Shown in pieces: positions 22,290 to 34,574 of a DNA stretch of 64,000 nucleotides. The stretch's first letter is position 1. Every line of letters begins with the position of its first letter. Below the pieces are notes generated by a model. The model was not told the origin of the DNA, made no database searches, and saw only the letters and a list, made by a program, of their open reading frames with translations. Source of the stretch: Sordaria brevicollis (lineage: Eukaryota; Ascomycota; Sordariomycetes; Sordariales; Sordariaceae); contig JAUTDP010000009.1 of NCBI GenBank assembly GCA_033439795.1, positions 3,265,526 to 3,329,525 on the forward strand, in the 5' to 3' direction. Made by a program: the position numbers and the translations under genes.

Positions 22290-22834
22290 TCAAACAACCA
22301 ACCCACCACCCTGCTGCTCCAACCTCATCCTCAGCTCCCTCTCCTTCTGCCCCACCTCCATCTCCAACCTCTCCACACTATACTTCAGCGCCTCCTTCCT
22401 CTGCCTAACCACTTTCGCCCTCAACGCCGCCTCCCCCGTCAGCCTCTCCTTTTTCTGTATCCCACTCCCCTTCCCTCCCTGTCCCATCCCCCCTTCTCCC
22501 TATCATAACTCGACAACCTTCCCCCGTTAAGTTCACACCTCGCCTTCAGCGTCTCCACCCTCCTCCCCTTTCTTTCGAGCTCCTTATCCACTCGTTCTAG
22601 TAGCAGTTCGATGAAAGGGCCAATCTCGTCGCGCAGGGAGGACTCGGCGGCTTGGAGCGTGGGTTGGGGGATTAGTTCGTAGTGGCGGACGGTTTTGAGG
22701 ACGGAGGACAGGCGGGGGAGGTCGGAGGTTGAGGAGTCGAGGAGGGAGAGGGAGGAGGAGAGGAGGGAGAGGGAGGAGTGGAGGGGGGGGAGGAGGGTGG
22801 AGAAGGTGGGGGGTTGTTGGTGGTAGTAGGACAT
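22290..22834 (-). CDS. spc19: DASH complex subunit Spc19 (one apparent frameshift)
   Basis: Spc19 is part of the DASH/Dam1 ring that couples kinetochores to spindle microtubules. The first frame (ATG 22,834) has the Spc19 signature: 'SLSLLSSSLSLLDSSTSDLPRL', then 'VLKTVRHYELIPQPTL', then the helical 'SLRDEIGPFIELLLERVDKELERKGRRVETLKAR'. The expected C-terminal coiled coil ('LRAKVVRQRKEALKYSVERLEMEVGQKERELRMRL') is present in another frame and ends at 22,290. The join needs one extra base at a run of six G near 22,487-22,495 (coding strand). No intron fits. Joined, the protein is about 181 aa, normal for the family. An assembly error is the simplest reading because the C-terminus is so well preserved. 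Confidence 0.8.
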
Positions 22835-25168
22835 TGTGGGGATGTGTGGGAGGCTGTCGGTCGGTCGGTATGGAGATGGGAAGTGACGGGACTGTGGTGG
22901 ACTTGGGCCGACTGTTTTCGTGATTGGGAGATGGTCGGTCGGTCGGTCGGTTGGCTGGCTGGCTGGCTGGCTGGTCTCTGTTGTAGCCTAGACTTAGGCA
23001 GCTCGGCGGTAGATATCAAGACAGAGAGAAACTGTGATTCTCGCCCCAGCTATTCGTAACTCGTCGCTCGTCGTCGGCTCGCTCGCAGTCGGTTTGTTTA
23101 CTTTCTGCTTCTACCCCGTTCTCCCTCGCAATCCCTCTGTCGCAGATGATCTACCAGTCTGGTATAACGATACGCTCGTTCGCTCTGTCGCTTGCGGTAG
23201 CCTGCGGTAGTCGGTATAATGAGGATAGTCGTAGCGATCTGGGGAAGCGAGAGTTTTGCAGAGATGATGAAGGTCTGAAGTTGAAAGTTGAAAGTTGAAA
23301 GTCGCAAAAGGCGATCGCGTTCTGCCGTGGTTGTCGCGCGTCATCAGATCCAGTGCGCCTGGGCTGCTGGAGGAAGCCTTCCCGATCCCGCTGTGGGGGA
23401 AGCTGCAGGCTTGCAAGCCCGCTGGAGGGTGGACCCCTTTTGGTGGATCGACCACTAAGTCCACTAAACGCGCGGCTGCATTTGTGGGCCCGGGGGTTAT
23501 TAGTGCGCGCCTGGTCCTCTACCTTTTTTTCAACTTTCTTTTTTCCTTCAAGTTCTTTTTTCCTTTCCCTTTCCCTTATGGGGTTTCCGAATATCTCGAC
23601 CTCAACGAACTCCCTCCCTCAAGCAGCTGCTCTCGCTGCTAATCATCTTTTTCTGTTATTTCCCAAAAGGACTGATCTAATAGGTCTAAATTTCCAATGA
23701 ACTTTCCACGTCTTCGTCCAAGTAAAACGAGAGACAGCCTGTTCTGGTTCTGATTTTCGGAAGACGACAGCAGTAAGATAGGCAGTGGAAACTATAGTAG
23801 ACAAGTGGAAGCCCGAAGAGGACCGAGGAGGACCGTCACTGCGACCATGAACCAACAGATAGTTAGTGGTGGGAGGCAATATAGTCAATAGAGATCTCAA
23901 GTTCTCCTCAAAGTCAAAGCACATGCCACACTCCTCCAGTTCAGGTACCGTCCTCAACAACAACCCATGTCCCTGTCCTGTCCCTGTCCCTGTCCAGTGT
24001 GATGAACAAGGGCCTGGGGGTTAGTAATGAGCCAGGCACAACGGCCAGGTTAGGTTAGATTTCCTAGCTCCCACACAGTATGGTAGTCATTCAGATTTCT
24101 CCACATGTTCGGTCCTGATTAATTTCGATAATCTCGGATTTTTCTCGTTGGGGAGTCGAGTCGATATGGAGATTGAGGACATGAAATGTGGGTTGTGAGG
24201 CCGCCTGTTAAGTACCTACCTACTGGAGCTCACTTCACATACTGAGGATAGTTCGTGTACAGTACAGGTCATGATCAATCATTTTATTCTCTAATTCTAA
24301 CATCCATCCACCCATCCATCCATCCAAACCAACCAAGCAACCAACCAAGCCCTTCTTGAAATCTCAAGCTTTTTGGATCTCAGCTCGCTAAATCCTCTTA
24401 CCTAGCCTTGCTCTGTCCTCAACTCATCTTCATCTCCATCTCGATCTCCATCTTCTTCTTCGCCGTCCATAACATTCATAAAAGCCCAAAGCCCGGGTTT
24501 CAGTTCCCACCTCCTCTGATGCTTCCCATCTCTTTTTCTGCTCCCTCTCCCTTCTTTAACTCTTCCTCTTCCTTCCTTCTTCTTCCTTCCCCGCTGGTCT
24601 TAGAGAATGGAAAAAAAAAAAAAAAAAAACGTCCACACAAAAGTTTGATACAAGAAATAGTCAAGACATAAAAGAAAAGGACATCACGAAAACGAAAAAA
24701 AAAAAAAGAAGGTTGGAAGAAAAAAAATATGAAAAAAAAAAAGAAAGACATGGCAAGAAAAAGATGACGAAAAGAAAAAGAAAAAGAAACTCCATTTCCA
24801 TTTCCATTTCCATTCCCCATGTATCCACGTCCAATCCAACAACAACAAAAAACATCCCGCTTTCTCCTTCCGTATTTTCCAAGCGAGAAGAGCCGGCTGA
24901 TTGTTGAATCGATGTTGATATTTGTCGTCGCACTTTGAAGAAAGATTCCGTAGGTCCGTAGGAGCCGGTGTTCGAGAAAACAAAGTTCAACGTTAACGGG
25001 GTGGGGTATAAAACGCCGACTGAACAGAAGAAAAACAAGAAAAAATCGTGATTTTGGCTTTTTGTGTTACCGGTACATGTCATGTACCAGTCTCAGTCTC
25101 ATCTTTTTCTCAAAAAAGAAACATAAAACTCCATCCATCCCGTAACCCCGTCACCCCGTAACCCCCAA
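22835..25168. other. Gene-free interval of 2.3 kb with simple repeats
   Basis: It lies upstream of spc19 and downstream of sho1. It contains (GGTC)n followed by (GGCT)n at 22,935-22,975, CCTGTC repeats at 23,970-23,997, (CATC)n at 24,300-24,326 and several long poly(A) runs at 24,609-24,790. No gene was recognised. Confidence 0.5.
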
Positions 25169-26247
25169 TCATAGCAAAATCAGGTAATTGCTCGGCGCAA
25201 TACCCGTCTCTCCATTCTCCTTCCTCGCCTGCCACCACCTTCCGCTCACGTCGCTAATCTCCAGCACCTCATGCTTGGAGAAACTAATCTCGTTGGCATC
25301 GTCCGGGTTCGCTTCGTAGCTGAATATCGCCTTGGCCCGGTACGGGTATTCCGTCGGTGGCACAATCTCGCCTTCTCCGCCCTGGGGCTTGGGGATGTTG
25401 TTGGATGAGAAGCCCTGGGGGATCTGCGACTGGCGAGCCGGGTTTTCGAGCCCGTTGAGCTGGCCCGTGTACATCTGTGGAGGCTGGAGCCCGGATGCGG
25501 AAGTTTCGGGGCGCATGTTGTAGGAGCCGTAGGCATTCGGCGAGGAGAGACCGTTGTGGTTCATGGTTTGACGGCTCATGTGGTGGGCGGGAAGGGAGGA
25601 TTCCTTGGCGAGCGCAAATGAGTCGATGTAAGCGCGGGGGACAGCAGAAGGCGCGGAGCCAAAGTAGAAAATCCAGATGATCTGGTCATGTTAGCAAGGC
25701 TGTTCGACAAGGTAGAGGTAGACAGGACATACCGTCACCATGGACAACAAAATGTAGCCAGCCGCCGTCGCCTCCATGGACGCAATGCCGCTATAAATCA
25801 GGTTGTTGATGGACGACGTGGAGCCGACCAGCCCAACGGCTAGGTAACCGACGACAGCGACATGGTAGGTCTGAGCACTATCAGACGCAATGACGATGAA
25901 GATGCCAAGGATGAGGAAAAAGTTAAAGACGAGGGTAAACCAGCAGTAGGTTGGCCAAACGATTGGGGGGTTGCCTTCTGGGTCTTGGTTCCTGTAGCCA
26001 AAGATGGATCCAAAGAGGATAATGATCCAGGCCAGCTGTTAAAGACTGTTAGTTTCCTGGAACGCGAACAGACTGAACTGGACATGGAGAAACTCACGGT
26101 AGCAATAGAAGTTGTGGCCAAGGCGAACGGGTCACCAATAATGTTGCCCATGTCTATGCCTTTTCGGCGATACGAGTTCCTGCCGTGTTCCATTTTGGGG
26201 TTGTTGAACGATGGAGAGTAGTCGATTGATCCTCCGTACGATTGCAT
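25169..26247 (-). CDS. sho1: High-osmolarity signalling protein Sho1 (membrane osmosensor)
   Basis: Sho1 is a four-helix plasma-membrane scaffold that feeds the HOG/MAPK pathway. Three exons fit: 26,098-26,247, 25,733-26,035 and 25,169-25,681, with introns 26,036-26,097 (62 bp) and 25,682-25,732 (51 bp), all phase 0. '[17 protein letters not shown]' is the family's N-terminal signature. Four hydrophobic segments follow (beginning [46 protein letters not shown] and [19 protein letters not shown]). The C-terminus is an SH3 domain with '[10 protein letters not shown]', '[21 protein letters not shown]'. The start is either ATG 26,247 or 26,193. The second gives 303 aa and begins MEHGRN, closer to what I know of the family. 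Confidence 0.92.
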
Positions 26248-29247
26248 CAAGGGCGAGAGTCGCCAAGGGAGAGCGCGCTCTCAAGGAATGTTTTAAGTGA
26301 TGGACCGACGTGTGGACAGTTTGGTTGACGCACACTTTGAGCAGAAGCACAGGATGACAGCGAGTGAGTGGCAGTGTGTCGATGTCCGAGGACCAGTCCG
26401 CGGTTGGCAATGTTTTGTTTTGAGAGATGGCAAATGCGATTGATGTTGCTAAAAAGAGAGGAAGCGCGACGGCGACAGATGGATGGTCGGGGTCAAAGCA
26501 ATGATGAATCGGGTCGGTCGGGTAGCAATCGCTATGTCCGAGAATTGTATTTGTATTGTTTTCGTTTGTTTGCGTCAAGGCAAGACTTGTCGAGCGAGGA
26601 AATTCGGTGTCCAGCAACGCGGTATCGCTCGTCTCGGTCGTTGCAAGTTTATTTAGGTCGATTGATTGAAATGGGCAAAGAGTCGCGACAAATGATGGAT
26701 TTCGATTGTGATGGTTGTTTAGGTCAAGATCGGGCAACTCGTGTTGTTGAGTGGTGTTGTTGGCAATCGGCAAAGATGAGGAGGAGGAGGAGACTGAGTC
26801 CAATGAAGATGTGGTGTTGTTCGCTCGGCGCACGGAGAGACAGACACTGAAGACAGGCAGAGACGGAAGTGAATCTTCAGGGGAAATAAGCAACGAGTCG
26901 GGTGTCGCGCGGGTCGGGAGATGGAACAAGAACAACGAACGGACGGGCGGTATCGGTATCGGTACGGTAGTTGTTGACGGATGGGCCTTGTTGATGGAAG
27001 AGGCGAATTCCTGATCGATATCCTTTTCCCTTTCTCTTTGTTTGTCTGGTGATGTTTGTTGTGTGTGTGTGTATGTGTGTGTGTTGCCCTGTAACCACCT
27101 ATACTATTGTGCTGTGGTGTCTCCTCGGTGGTAATATCTCGGTACCTGCCAACGTCGTATTTCCCCAGTCTTTTTCCGTTCAGCTCAGCTCGGATATGGC
27201 CTAGGCATCCGTCGTACTATGCTGGTGTTGTCGTCGATGTCAATGTCAATGTCGAGGACAAGGGAAGAGAGAGAGAGCGATCACAAATCAATTGTCGTCG
27301 GTGTCGAAAACAGTGAAAATGGCTGTGGAGGGGCGATGATCAACGCCGCGGCCAATGGAGAATTGAAGTGAAAAAAGGTAAAAGAAGGAGGGAAAGAACA
27401 GAAAAATGAGGGGATGGGTGACTGCTGTGTTGCAAATGGAAAAGGGCAGGAATGGATGGACGGACGGGACTGAAATGGGAAAGAGGTGTGGGTGACGACG
27501 GTTGGGGGACTGGGAGATCCGGAAAGGCCAACCACTCCGGGGCAGTCACTCAGTCGCTTCTTGCCTGGACTGGGGGATGAACCATCAAAACGAGTGGACA
27601 GCAAGAAAAGAAAGAAGGGACCAACGATGGAGCCCACTAGATCCACTATAAGATGGGGTGTCCTGGGTGCTGAATCCGCTGTGGAGGCCCTGCACAATTG
27701 GCACAAATGGCTGTCAGCATGCGCACTGTGCATGATTGTGTTATTCGGCCAATTAGAATCCTGCATATTTCGGGCTGATGAATGTAATGTAAAAACTAAA
27801 AAGGGACATCGGACGGACATGGGCACGGGCCATCTCGCTGCCAAATCGTCAAGGGCCAAGACATTCCTGGCATAGCGGCCGCGTGGAAAATCATGGGCCA
27901 AATTTAAAGACACAACATCAGCACAGTGGACGATTTCAACGGGGTCTTCTTTTCTTCGCTTCTTGACTGATGAAGTCCATGTTGGTGATCGATGGCAGCC
28001 AAGACGGGCGGAAGTAAATCACTGATGGGGGGTTCCAAACTTCATGTGATGTTGACTTCGTTGCTCAAGGGGAATGCGACAGAGGCTCATTTTCCGGTTT
28101 GATGCATCATCTTGGGCAACTCGAGTCTCATTGTCAATGAAACCGGTCCCTTCTCTTCCTCTACAGCTGTTCAAGAGAGACAGAAGCCAAACATCCATAG
28201 CCTCTCCACAAGACGGTGACACTCGGAAATCCCATCAAGCAGCTAGCCATGTGGCTTGTCTCTGTGCTCCATCCACTCATTCAGTTGTCATGGAAGCCAC
28301 GACAACTAGTAAACGATAGGCTGAAAGAAAATTCTCTATTCAGCTGAGCTCGGTGACGAGCATATATGAACCTTTTCAAAGATCCGTAGGGCACAAATTG
28401 TAGAGAAATTTCACGATGAGACGAACCCACGGGCCACGGCACGCAACCCATGTACTATCATGCAGGGGCTTTATTAGGCTTGCTTGCCGCGAGGTGTTAT
28501 GGATTCAAGGGGCAGTGGCTACCTCTAGGGAACGCCGTTCGTTTCGAAACATGATGGTGGCTTAAAAATGTTTGGTCAAGCATGTTTTTGGAGCCTCTTT
28601 TTTTTTCTTGGGCTTCAATTTCGACATTTGACATCCTTTTTTTCAGGTGGAATTGTATTGCTGTCTTGTCCACGGCACCGTCAATCTGAACATTCTCGGT
28701 GCGTTGTCATGGCAGGCAAGAGGAACAATGGGAAGAAAGGGAGAGCTTTGAGCTTTGTTTACCATACAGCCCTGCCCTCAACATTCCAGAAATACGAAGC
28801 TAACAAGAAACAAAATGTTGAACGCCATAACTCCCGCCTGCCGATCTGCCGTGTTCATGGCTCGGCGATGACGATATTCCCCATTCCAGTGACCTTCTTT
28901 TCGGTACCAGCTTTGATTCTTTTCATCGTGTCAACATACGTATCCTGCTGAGTCGGCCTCTTCTTTTCGACGCTACGTCGGGTTGCATCTTCCGTTCTTG
29001 TGGCATTCAAGACCGCATATCGCCGTCAAAAATAGTTGCGCGCGCAAATACCATCCAGCGCGTTCCTCGTGGTCGTCCAATGCGCTCCTTGACCACAATA
29101 CCCCGTTGCTCTTCCTCAAAAGTACTGCCATGCCAGGCAAATGCGCCAGCCCATACCCGCCAGCGCCCGTCTTTCCATGCCTTGCGCCTCTCTCGAAATA
29201 CCCCTCGATATGTCTCCTCCTCGCTATCACCCCCTCCTCTCCTCTTC
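26248..29247. other. 3-kb interval upstream of sho1; no gene supported
   Basis: Open frames up to 267 codons occur on both strands, but they overlap one another and show no domain or codon pattern. It carries a GT-rich run at 27,056-27,085 and one TACCTCTAG motif at 28,520. It could include a long 5' UTR of sho1. Confidence 0.5.
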
Positions 29248-29703
29248 TCACTCCCCAAGCCCCTCCATCTCCCTAACCCTCTCCGCCCTCCTCACCCTCA
29301 ACTCACACCTCTCCACCCTCTGTTCCCCCTCCGCCACAAACCTGCCATACCCCAACACCCGCCTTTCATACCATGTCTTCATCACGGCCTCCGACCTCTC
29401 TCTCAGCTCGGCAATCTCGGCCTCTTGCGCCAATTGCATAGCTTCCAGCCCCTTCATGCGCGGTATCAACCCCGCTAGCTCGGCTGAGAGTTTCGTATCC
29501 GGGATGGCCGACTCGAGGGTATTGTCGGGGCAAGCTGCGACGAGGGCGGATGCGGTTTGCGGGAATTGGCTGGCGTAGGATAGGACGGTCGCTAGCAGGG
29601 CGGTGGGTGGGAGGTCGGTTGGTGGAAGGGAGGGGGAGGGGGTGGTGTGGAAGAGGGAGGGGTTTGCTTTGTCTGTGCACGAGTTTGGTTAGTGATGGCA
29701 GGA

Positions 29704-29734
<31 letters not shown>

Positions 29735-29978
29735 AAGAAGAAAGGAGCGGGAACGTACGGATCTTGAGTAGCTCGGCGTAGACGCGAAAGCGCCGGATCA
29801 AGAGGTTGAAGCGGGATTCGAGCTGGGCGAGAGAGGTGGTCGCGGAGGAGGAGGGGGCTTGGGTTGGAGGGGAGGAGGGGCCGTAGAGGATGTGTTCGAT
29901 TCGTCGCAGACGGGATTCGAGGAGGGAGATTGTGGCTAGGGAGGTTTTGTCGAGACTTGATTCTTGGGTGGTGTCCAT
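29248..29978 (-). CDS. ro-10: Nuclear distribution protein RO-10 (dynactin p24-type subunit)
   Basis: RO-10 is the fungal dynactin p24 (Dctn3-like) subunit, needed for dynein-driven nuclear movement. Two exons: 29,759-29,978 and 29,248-29,672. They are joined by an 86-bp intron (29,673-29,758) with donor GTACGT, branch CACTAAC and acceptor CACAG. The product is 214 aa starting MDTTQESS. Residues about 12-28 ('LATISLLESRLRRIEHILYG') carry the LExRLRRIE element of the p24 family. The second half is a coiled coil ('QLAQEAEIAELRERSEAVMKTWYERRV'). The intron contains an (AAG)n microsatellite at 29,706-29,741. The assignment is from memory of the family and not from a search. Confidence 0.75.
29706..29741. 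repeat. (AAG)12 microsatellite in the ro-10 intron
   Basis: About twelve AAG units lie in the single intron of ro-10, between donor and branch point. On the coding strand they form a pyrimidine-rich (CTT)n tract. Confidence 0.9.
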
Positions 29979-31140
29979 CGTGGGTGGCTGCTGGGAGAGC
30001 TGGAGCTCTGTCGGTGGGAAATGCGCGAGTCGTATGTTGTGTGATCTTGTTGATGTTGCAATTGACTTTCTGTGCGACTTGGTAGAAGTTGGCGAAAGCT
30101 GTCGCAAAGATCGTAGAGGTAGAGCGCTGGTGTTGAAGAGAGCTGAGGTCAAGCTGTGGAAGCTGTCAAGAGGAAAAAAGAAAGAACCTTGACGGCAGCC
30201 GATGACGGGTAAGGCTGTAACTAACGACTCGTTACCGTCAATTCAACCCCGCCGTATCCCGGACACCGCTTCGTTAGACAACACCACCTGTGGTGGACAG
30301 GACAACACAAGATCCCCAACAGTGGAACACTAAATGATAACCTAAGCGAATTGTCATAAGGCTGAAGATTGGGCTTATTGATCAACATTTGGCATCCCAT
30401 GATTTCCCCGCTGGTCCTCCTCAAATGTCCTTCTTTCCCCTGAGTATCTAGGTACCTATGTATCTATGTATCCCGTAACGTGAAACAAAAAGAAGATTGA
30501 AATATCCGTGTAACTGACCAATGACAGCTTGGCACTCGGGGGTGCTTGACATATCCATTTGTCAATCACAACAGGGAAGGACTCTGCTACAAGTACTAAC
30601 GCCATTGCCCATCGCCCACGTTGCGTGGAGTCTGTTAGTCATGAAGAGCCCAGAAGCCCTTGTCGGCCCGCTAAAATTGTGCCCTTACCTAACAGCAAAG
30701 TGTTGTCATCATTGGCATCCCATTTCCCACCGCCGCAACTTTTGGAACTTGAACTTGTATTTTTCCCTTTCTGCGATCCCTTTTTCAACTAGTCATCCGA
30801 CACGCGACGATACCATCCATTCGAACATCGGATTGAAACGAATCACCACAATACTCTGCTTGCTGCGCATGCAGACTCACACTCGCTTTTCTCAATGACC
30901 GGATGACAGCACGACGACGATAATTGACGGCGCCGACTGCCCACCATCCACATTATCACTACCTATCCCCTCGAGCACCTCATCGACCCCGACGATTACG
31001 ATCCGATCGCAAGACGGAAACACCATCTATACACCTTGCGCATTGTCTAGAAAGCTTGAGGCGATCCCATCTCGACCAAAACCGCGACACGATACCCATA
31101 CATAGACATCACGCGACACCACCACACGGCACAAAGTGAC
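29979..31140. other. Divergent promoter interval between ro-10 (-) and the transporter gene (+)
   Basis: The two flanking genes are transcribed away from each other, so this 1.16 kb should contain both promoters. No gene or repeat was identified in it. Confidence 0.5.
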
Positions 31141-33010
31141 ATGACCAACTACCATACGGTATCCAACACGGGCCTTCTAGGGTCAAGTCACGGCGTAGGA
31201 GGAACCATGGTGCAGTACGTTATCATGCGCGACTCCTTTTGAGGGAAATCATGTCTGACGGCGCAACGTGGTGTAGACAACGAAGGCTACGCGCCCCCAA
31301 GCTGGGTGGCGGCCAGGCTTCCATGATGAGCAGCAACATCAACTTGGTGAATACAAGTACGTCTATCAGGTCCGTAAAGAAGGAAACATCAGTGGTCTAA
31401 CCAGGAAACAGTCATCGGCGCCGGAACCCTCGCCATGCCCCTCGCCATGTCCAAGTTCGGCGTCACCCTCGGCGTCATCCTGATTATTTGGTGCGGCCTC
31501 ACCTCGGCCTTTGGTCTCTACCTCCAGTCACGCTGCTCGCGCTACCTCGACCGGGGCTCGTCCTCCTTCTTTGCCCTGTCACAAATCACCTACCCCAACG
31601 CTGCCGTGGTGTTCGATGCCGCCATTGCCATCAAGTGCTTCGGCGTCGGCGTGTCGTACATGATCATTATCGGTGATCTGATGCCCGCCGTGGCCGCAGC
31701 TTTTGGGGCGGACCAGACTGGCTGGGACTTTTTGGCGGACCGTAGGTTTTGGATCACTGTTTTTTTTGTGATCTTCCTGATCCCGCTGAGCTTCCCCAAG
31801 AAGCTGGATTCGCTCAAGTACACCAGTCTGGTGGCGCTGTTTTCGATTGGGTACTTGATCATCTTGGTGGTTTACCACTTCATCGTGGATGACCATAGTG
31901 ACAGGGGGCCCATCAGGCTTGTTACTTGGGAGGGACCGGTGGCTGCTTTGAGCAGTTTGCCGGTGATGATTTTTGCGTATACTTGCCATCAGAATGTGAG
32001 TACCCGCACTCCGACCTTGGAATGACACCTGCTAACGTGTCCAGATGTTCTCCATTGTCAACGAAATCAAGGACAACTCACCGGGAAGTCTCGTCGGCGT
32101 AATCGGGTCTAGCATCGGCTCTGCTGCCTCAGTCTACGTCCTCGTCGCCATCACCGGCTACCTGACGTTCGGCAACGACATCCAAGGCAACATTGTCGGC
32201 ATGTACCCCCAGTCCTTGGCCTCCACCATCGCCAAAGCCGCCATCGTTTTCCTCGTCACCTTCTCCGTCCCTCTCCAAGTCCACCCCTGCCGCGCCTCCA
32301 TCGACGCCGTTCTCCGCTGGCGACCAGGCCGCTCCTCTCGCACACAAAACGTCTACTCCCCCCCCGGCTCCGGTAACCAACCCCTCCTCCCCGCCGGTGG
32401 CGGTGCCGCCCCCAGCGCCGCTCTCGACAGCCACGGCGCACCCGTAGTCGCCATGTCCGAGCTCCGCTTCGCGCTGATCACCTCCGGCATTTTGATCCTC
32501 AGCTACTTCACCGCCATCAACGTCTCCAGTCTCGACCGCGTTTTGGCGTATGTCGGCTCCACGGGGTCAACAGCCATCAGCTTTATTTTGCCGGGATTGT
32601 TCTATTACAAGATTTCTGATCCGGAGAGTATACACCATCAACGCCTGACTAAGGAGGATGATGATGTGGAGTACTCTTCTTCTTGTTCTTCTGGGTCTGG
32701 GTCTGGGTCTGGGTCTGGGTCTGGGTCTGTTAGTGACGGAGACGGGGACGAAGAGGAAGGAGGGACATCGGGTCCATCTGGCGCAGCGGGAATGGGAGAT
32801 AGTATTGTTAGCTTGAGAAGCAACACTGGCAGTGTGGGAAGTAGATTGGCGAGGAAGTTGAAGCTGAAGAAGAGAAAGTGGAGGTGGGATTTGGAGCATT
32901 TGGAGACGGGGTTGCTGAGGAAGATGGCGCTGGGGTTGAGTGTGTATGGGGTGGTGGTTATGGTGGTTTGTTTGGGGATGAATGTGGTTTTGGGGCATGG
33001 GGGGCATTGA
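31141..33010 (+). CDS. AVT-type vacuolar amino-acid transporter (AAAP family), 567 aa
   Basis: Members move neutral or basic amino acids across the vacuolar membrane by proton exchange. Four exons: 31,141-31,214, 31,277-31,356, 31,412-31,995 and 32,045-33,010. The introns are 62, 55 and 49 bp with good donors (GTACGT, GTACGT, GTGAGT) and CTGAC or CTAAC branches. Splicing rebuilds the family signature: 'GGQASMMSSNINLVNT' at the end of exon 2 joined to 'IIGAGTLAMPLAMS'. About ten to eleven hydrophobic helices follow. Between the last helices lies an insert with (SG)n encoded by TCTGGG repeats at 32,690-32,735 and an acidic run. The start ATG follows an in-frame-stop-rich leader. Confidence 0.88.
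32690..32735. repeat. TCTGGG hexanucleotide repeat in the transporter coding sequence
   Basis: Seven or so copies of TCTGGG encode a Ser-Gly repeat in a cytosolic loop of the transporter. The unit keeps the frame. Confidence 0.85.
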
Positions 33011-34574
33011 GTTTCTTTGATTTGAGTTAAGGATAGGTGTGTTACTGTGAATAGAAGGGTGTGGAAGAGGGCGTTTGGTGAGGATGGTAGAGGTGTTGTG
33101 GATGTGTTTTTTTGTTGTTATTGAGGGTTATATGATGATGGTGTTACGTGAAGTGAAAAGAAGAAGGAAGGGTGGGAAGCTGGGGATTTTGGAAATGGAG
33201 TGGTTTTGTTATTTGCTATATACATACCTATCTAAGTATACACAGATGACGCCGGGGAAGAAGACACAGACAGGTACAGGTCTCGATGTCTACACTTGGG
33301 CTCAGGAGTAGCGGACTTGGTTAAAGCCATGGCGATGGGCGTTCGGGAATTTGGGTAGTTGCTTTGGCTTTTGCGTCTACTGATGGTAGTGATGGGATGT
33401 AGACATTGAGTGTAGAATGGGTATACATCATGTCTCGAGATTCTAATCTCTACCTCTGTGAAGCAGGCAAATATCTACAAAAACCAACCAAACTTGATCT
33501 AACGTTCTCCTGATTCTAACCAGAGTGCGTCGTAAGCCCGGTCCATTAGGTTCAAGGTCAGCCGGTGGAAAGGTACAAAAGTGTCGATGCATCGCTTGGA
33601 ATACCTTTTTCACCGGCTCTCATCGCCCGGTGAAAACCCCAAAAAACATGCCAGTGAAACACACCCTAATCTCACTCCTTCACATTACAGGTGTGTTGTC
33701 CAATGGAAACGGAGGGAAAAGATGCCGTTGTCGTCAAAGTCTCGATCAGTCGATGAAAGGGGGTACTTACAAGAAAGTCATTCACCCCCATCATTGAACA
33801 CAGCGGAATGATGAATATTTTGTATAGAGTTCTAAAGGACTTGTAACATGAGACAAGTTTACTAAGGTAGTCCCACCGGCAGCTGGAAACGTAACCGTGG
33901 GGGGTTACAGCGGGACAACAGCGGATTGGCTGTTAGTGGTGTCCCGGGGATGCTATCTCGGCTCGCTGTAACCGACGGGAACCACTGAAATGCTTGCCCC
34001 TGGCGTGGGAAACGTTCGATATGACGTAAGCTCTTGGGTTGGGGGAGGAAGGAACGTCATACCAAGAATTGTGACTTCCAGTTTTTTTCCTTCCAAATGT
34101 CCAAACGGGACATGAACGGGAAGGAAGGAGGAAGACAATCCAATCGAATTACGACTTTCAGTTCCGCTACAGGGTCTTGTCATTCGTCGTTTTCCCGTTC
34201 GGTTTCAAGTGGTGCAATGTTGGGAGCTTCCACTTCTTTCTTGTTTTCTAAATCATGTCCAAGAAGGACAACTTTTCTTCCTTTTTTCTTTTCCATTCCA
34301 CCTTCTTTTCAAGTTGACAGTTGAGACGGAAGCAGATATCGGTTGAACGATGCTCCTGGTGAGGATTGACTTTGACTGGTGATATTACATTGATATCCTT
34401 CTTTGATCAACATCTTTATCTCAACCTATCCAACATTCATCTAGTACTAGTATCCTACGAACACATACACGCCGACACTCGACATTCCTACCTCGTCGAA
34501 TCCCCCTGGCAGACCAAGTCTCGACCAGCCCAATTGAATTTGCAAGAGACGACGAACCGACCAAGACAGCAGCC
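33011..34574. other. Intergenic between transporter and Mug190-like gene
   Basis: 1.56 kb with no supported gene. It should contain the transporter 3' UTR and the promoter and 5' UTR of the downstream plus-strand gene. The last 120 bases are free of out-of-frame ATG. Confidence 0.5.

Noticed and set aside
26132..26935. 267-codon minus-strand frame overlapping the sho1 start
   Set aside because: It is in a different frame from sho1, Ser/Leu-rich without domain signal, and lies in the likely 5' UTR.
27281..27913. 210-codon minus-strand frame upstream of sho1
   Set aside because: Composition is irregular, there is no domain or good start, and overlapping frames of similar length exist on the other strand.
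32645..32760. TCTGGG tandem repeat considered as a CRISPR-like or regulatory array
   Set aside because: It is a plain in-frame microsatellite encoding Ser-Gly in the transporter. There are no spacers, and CRISPR arrays are not expected in a fungal nuclear genome.
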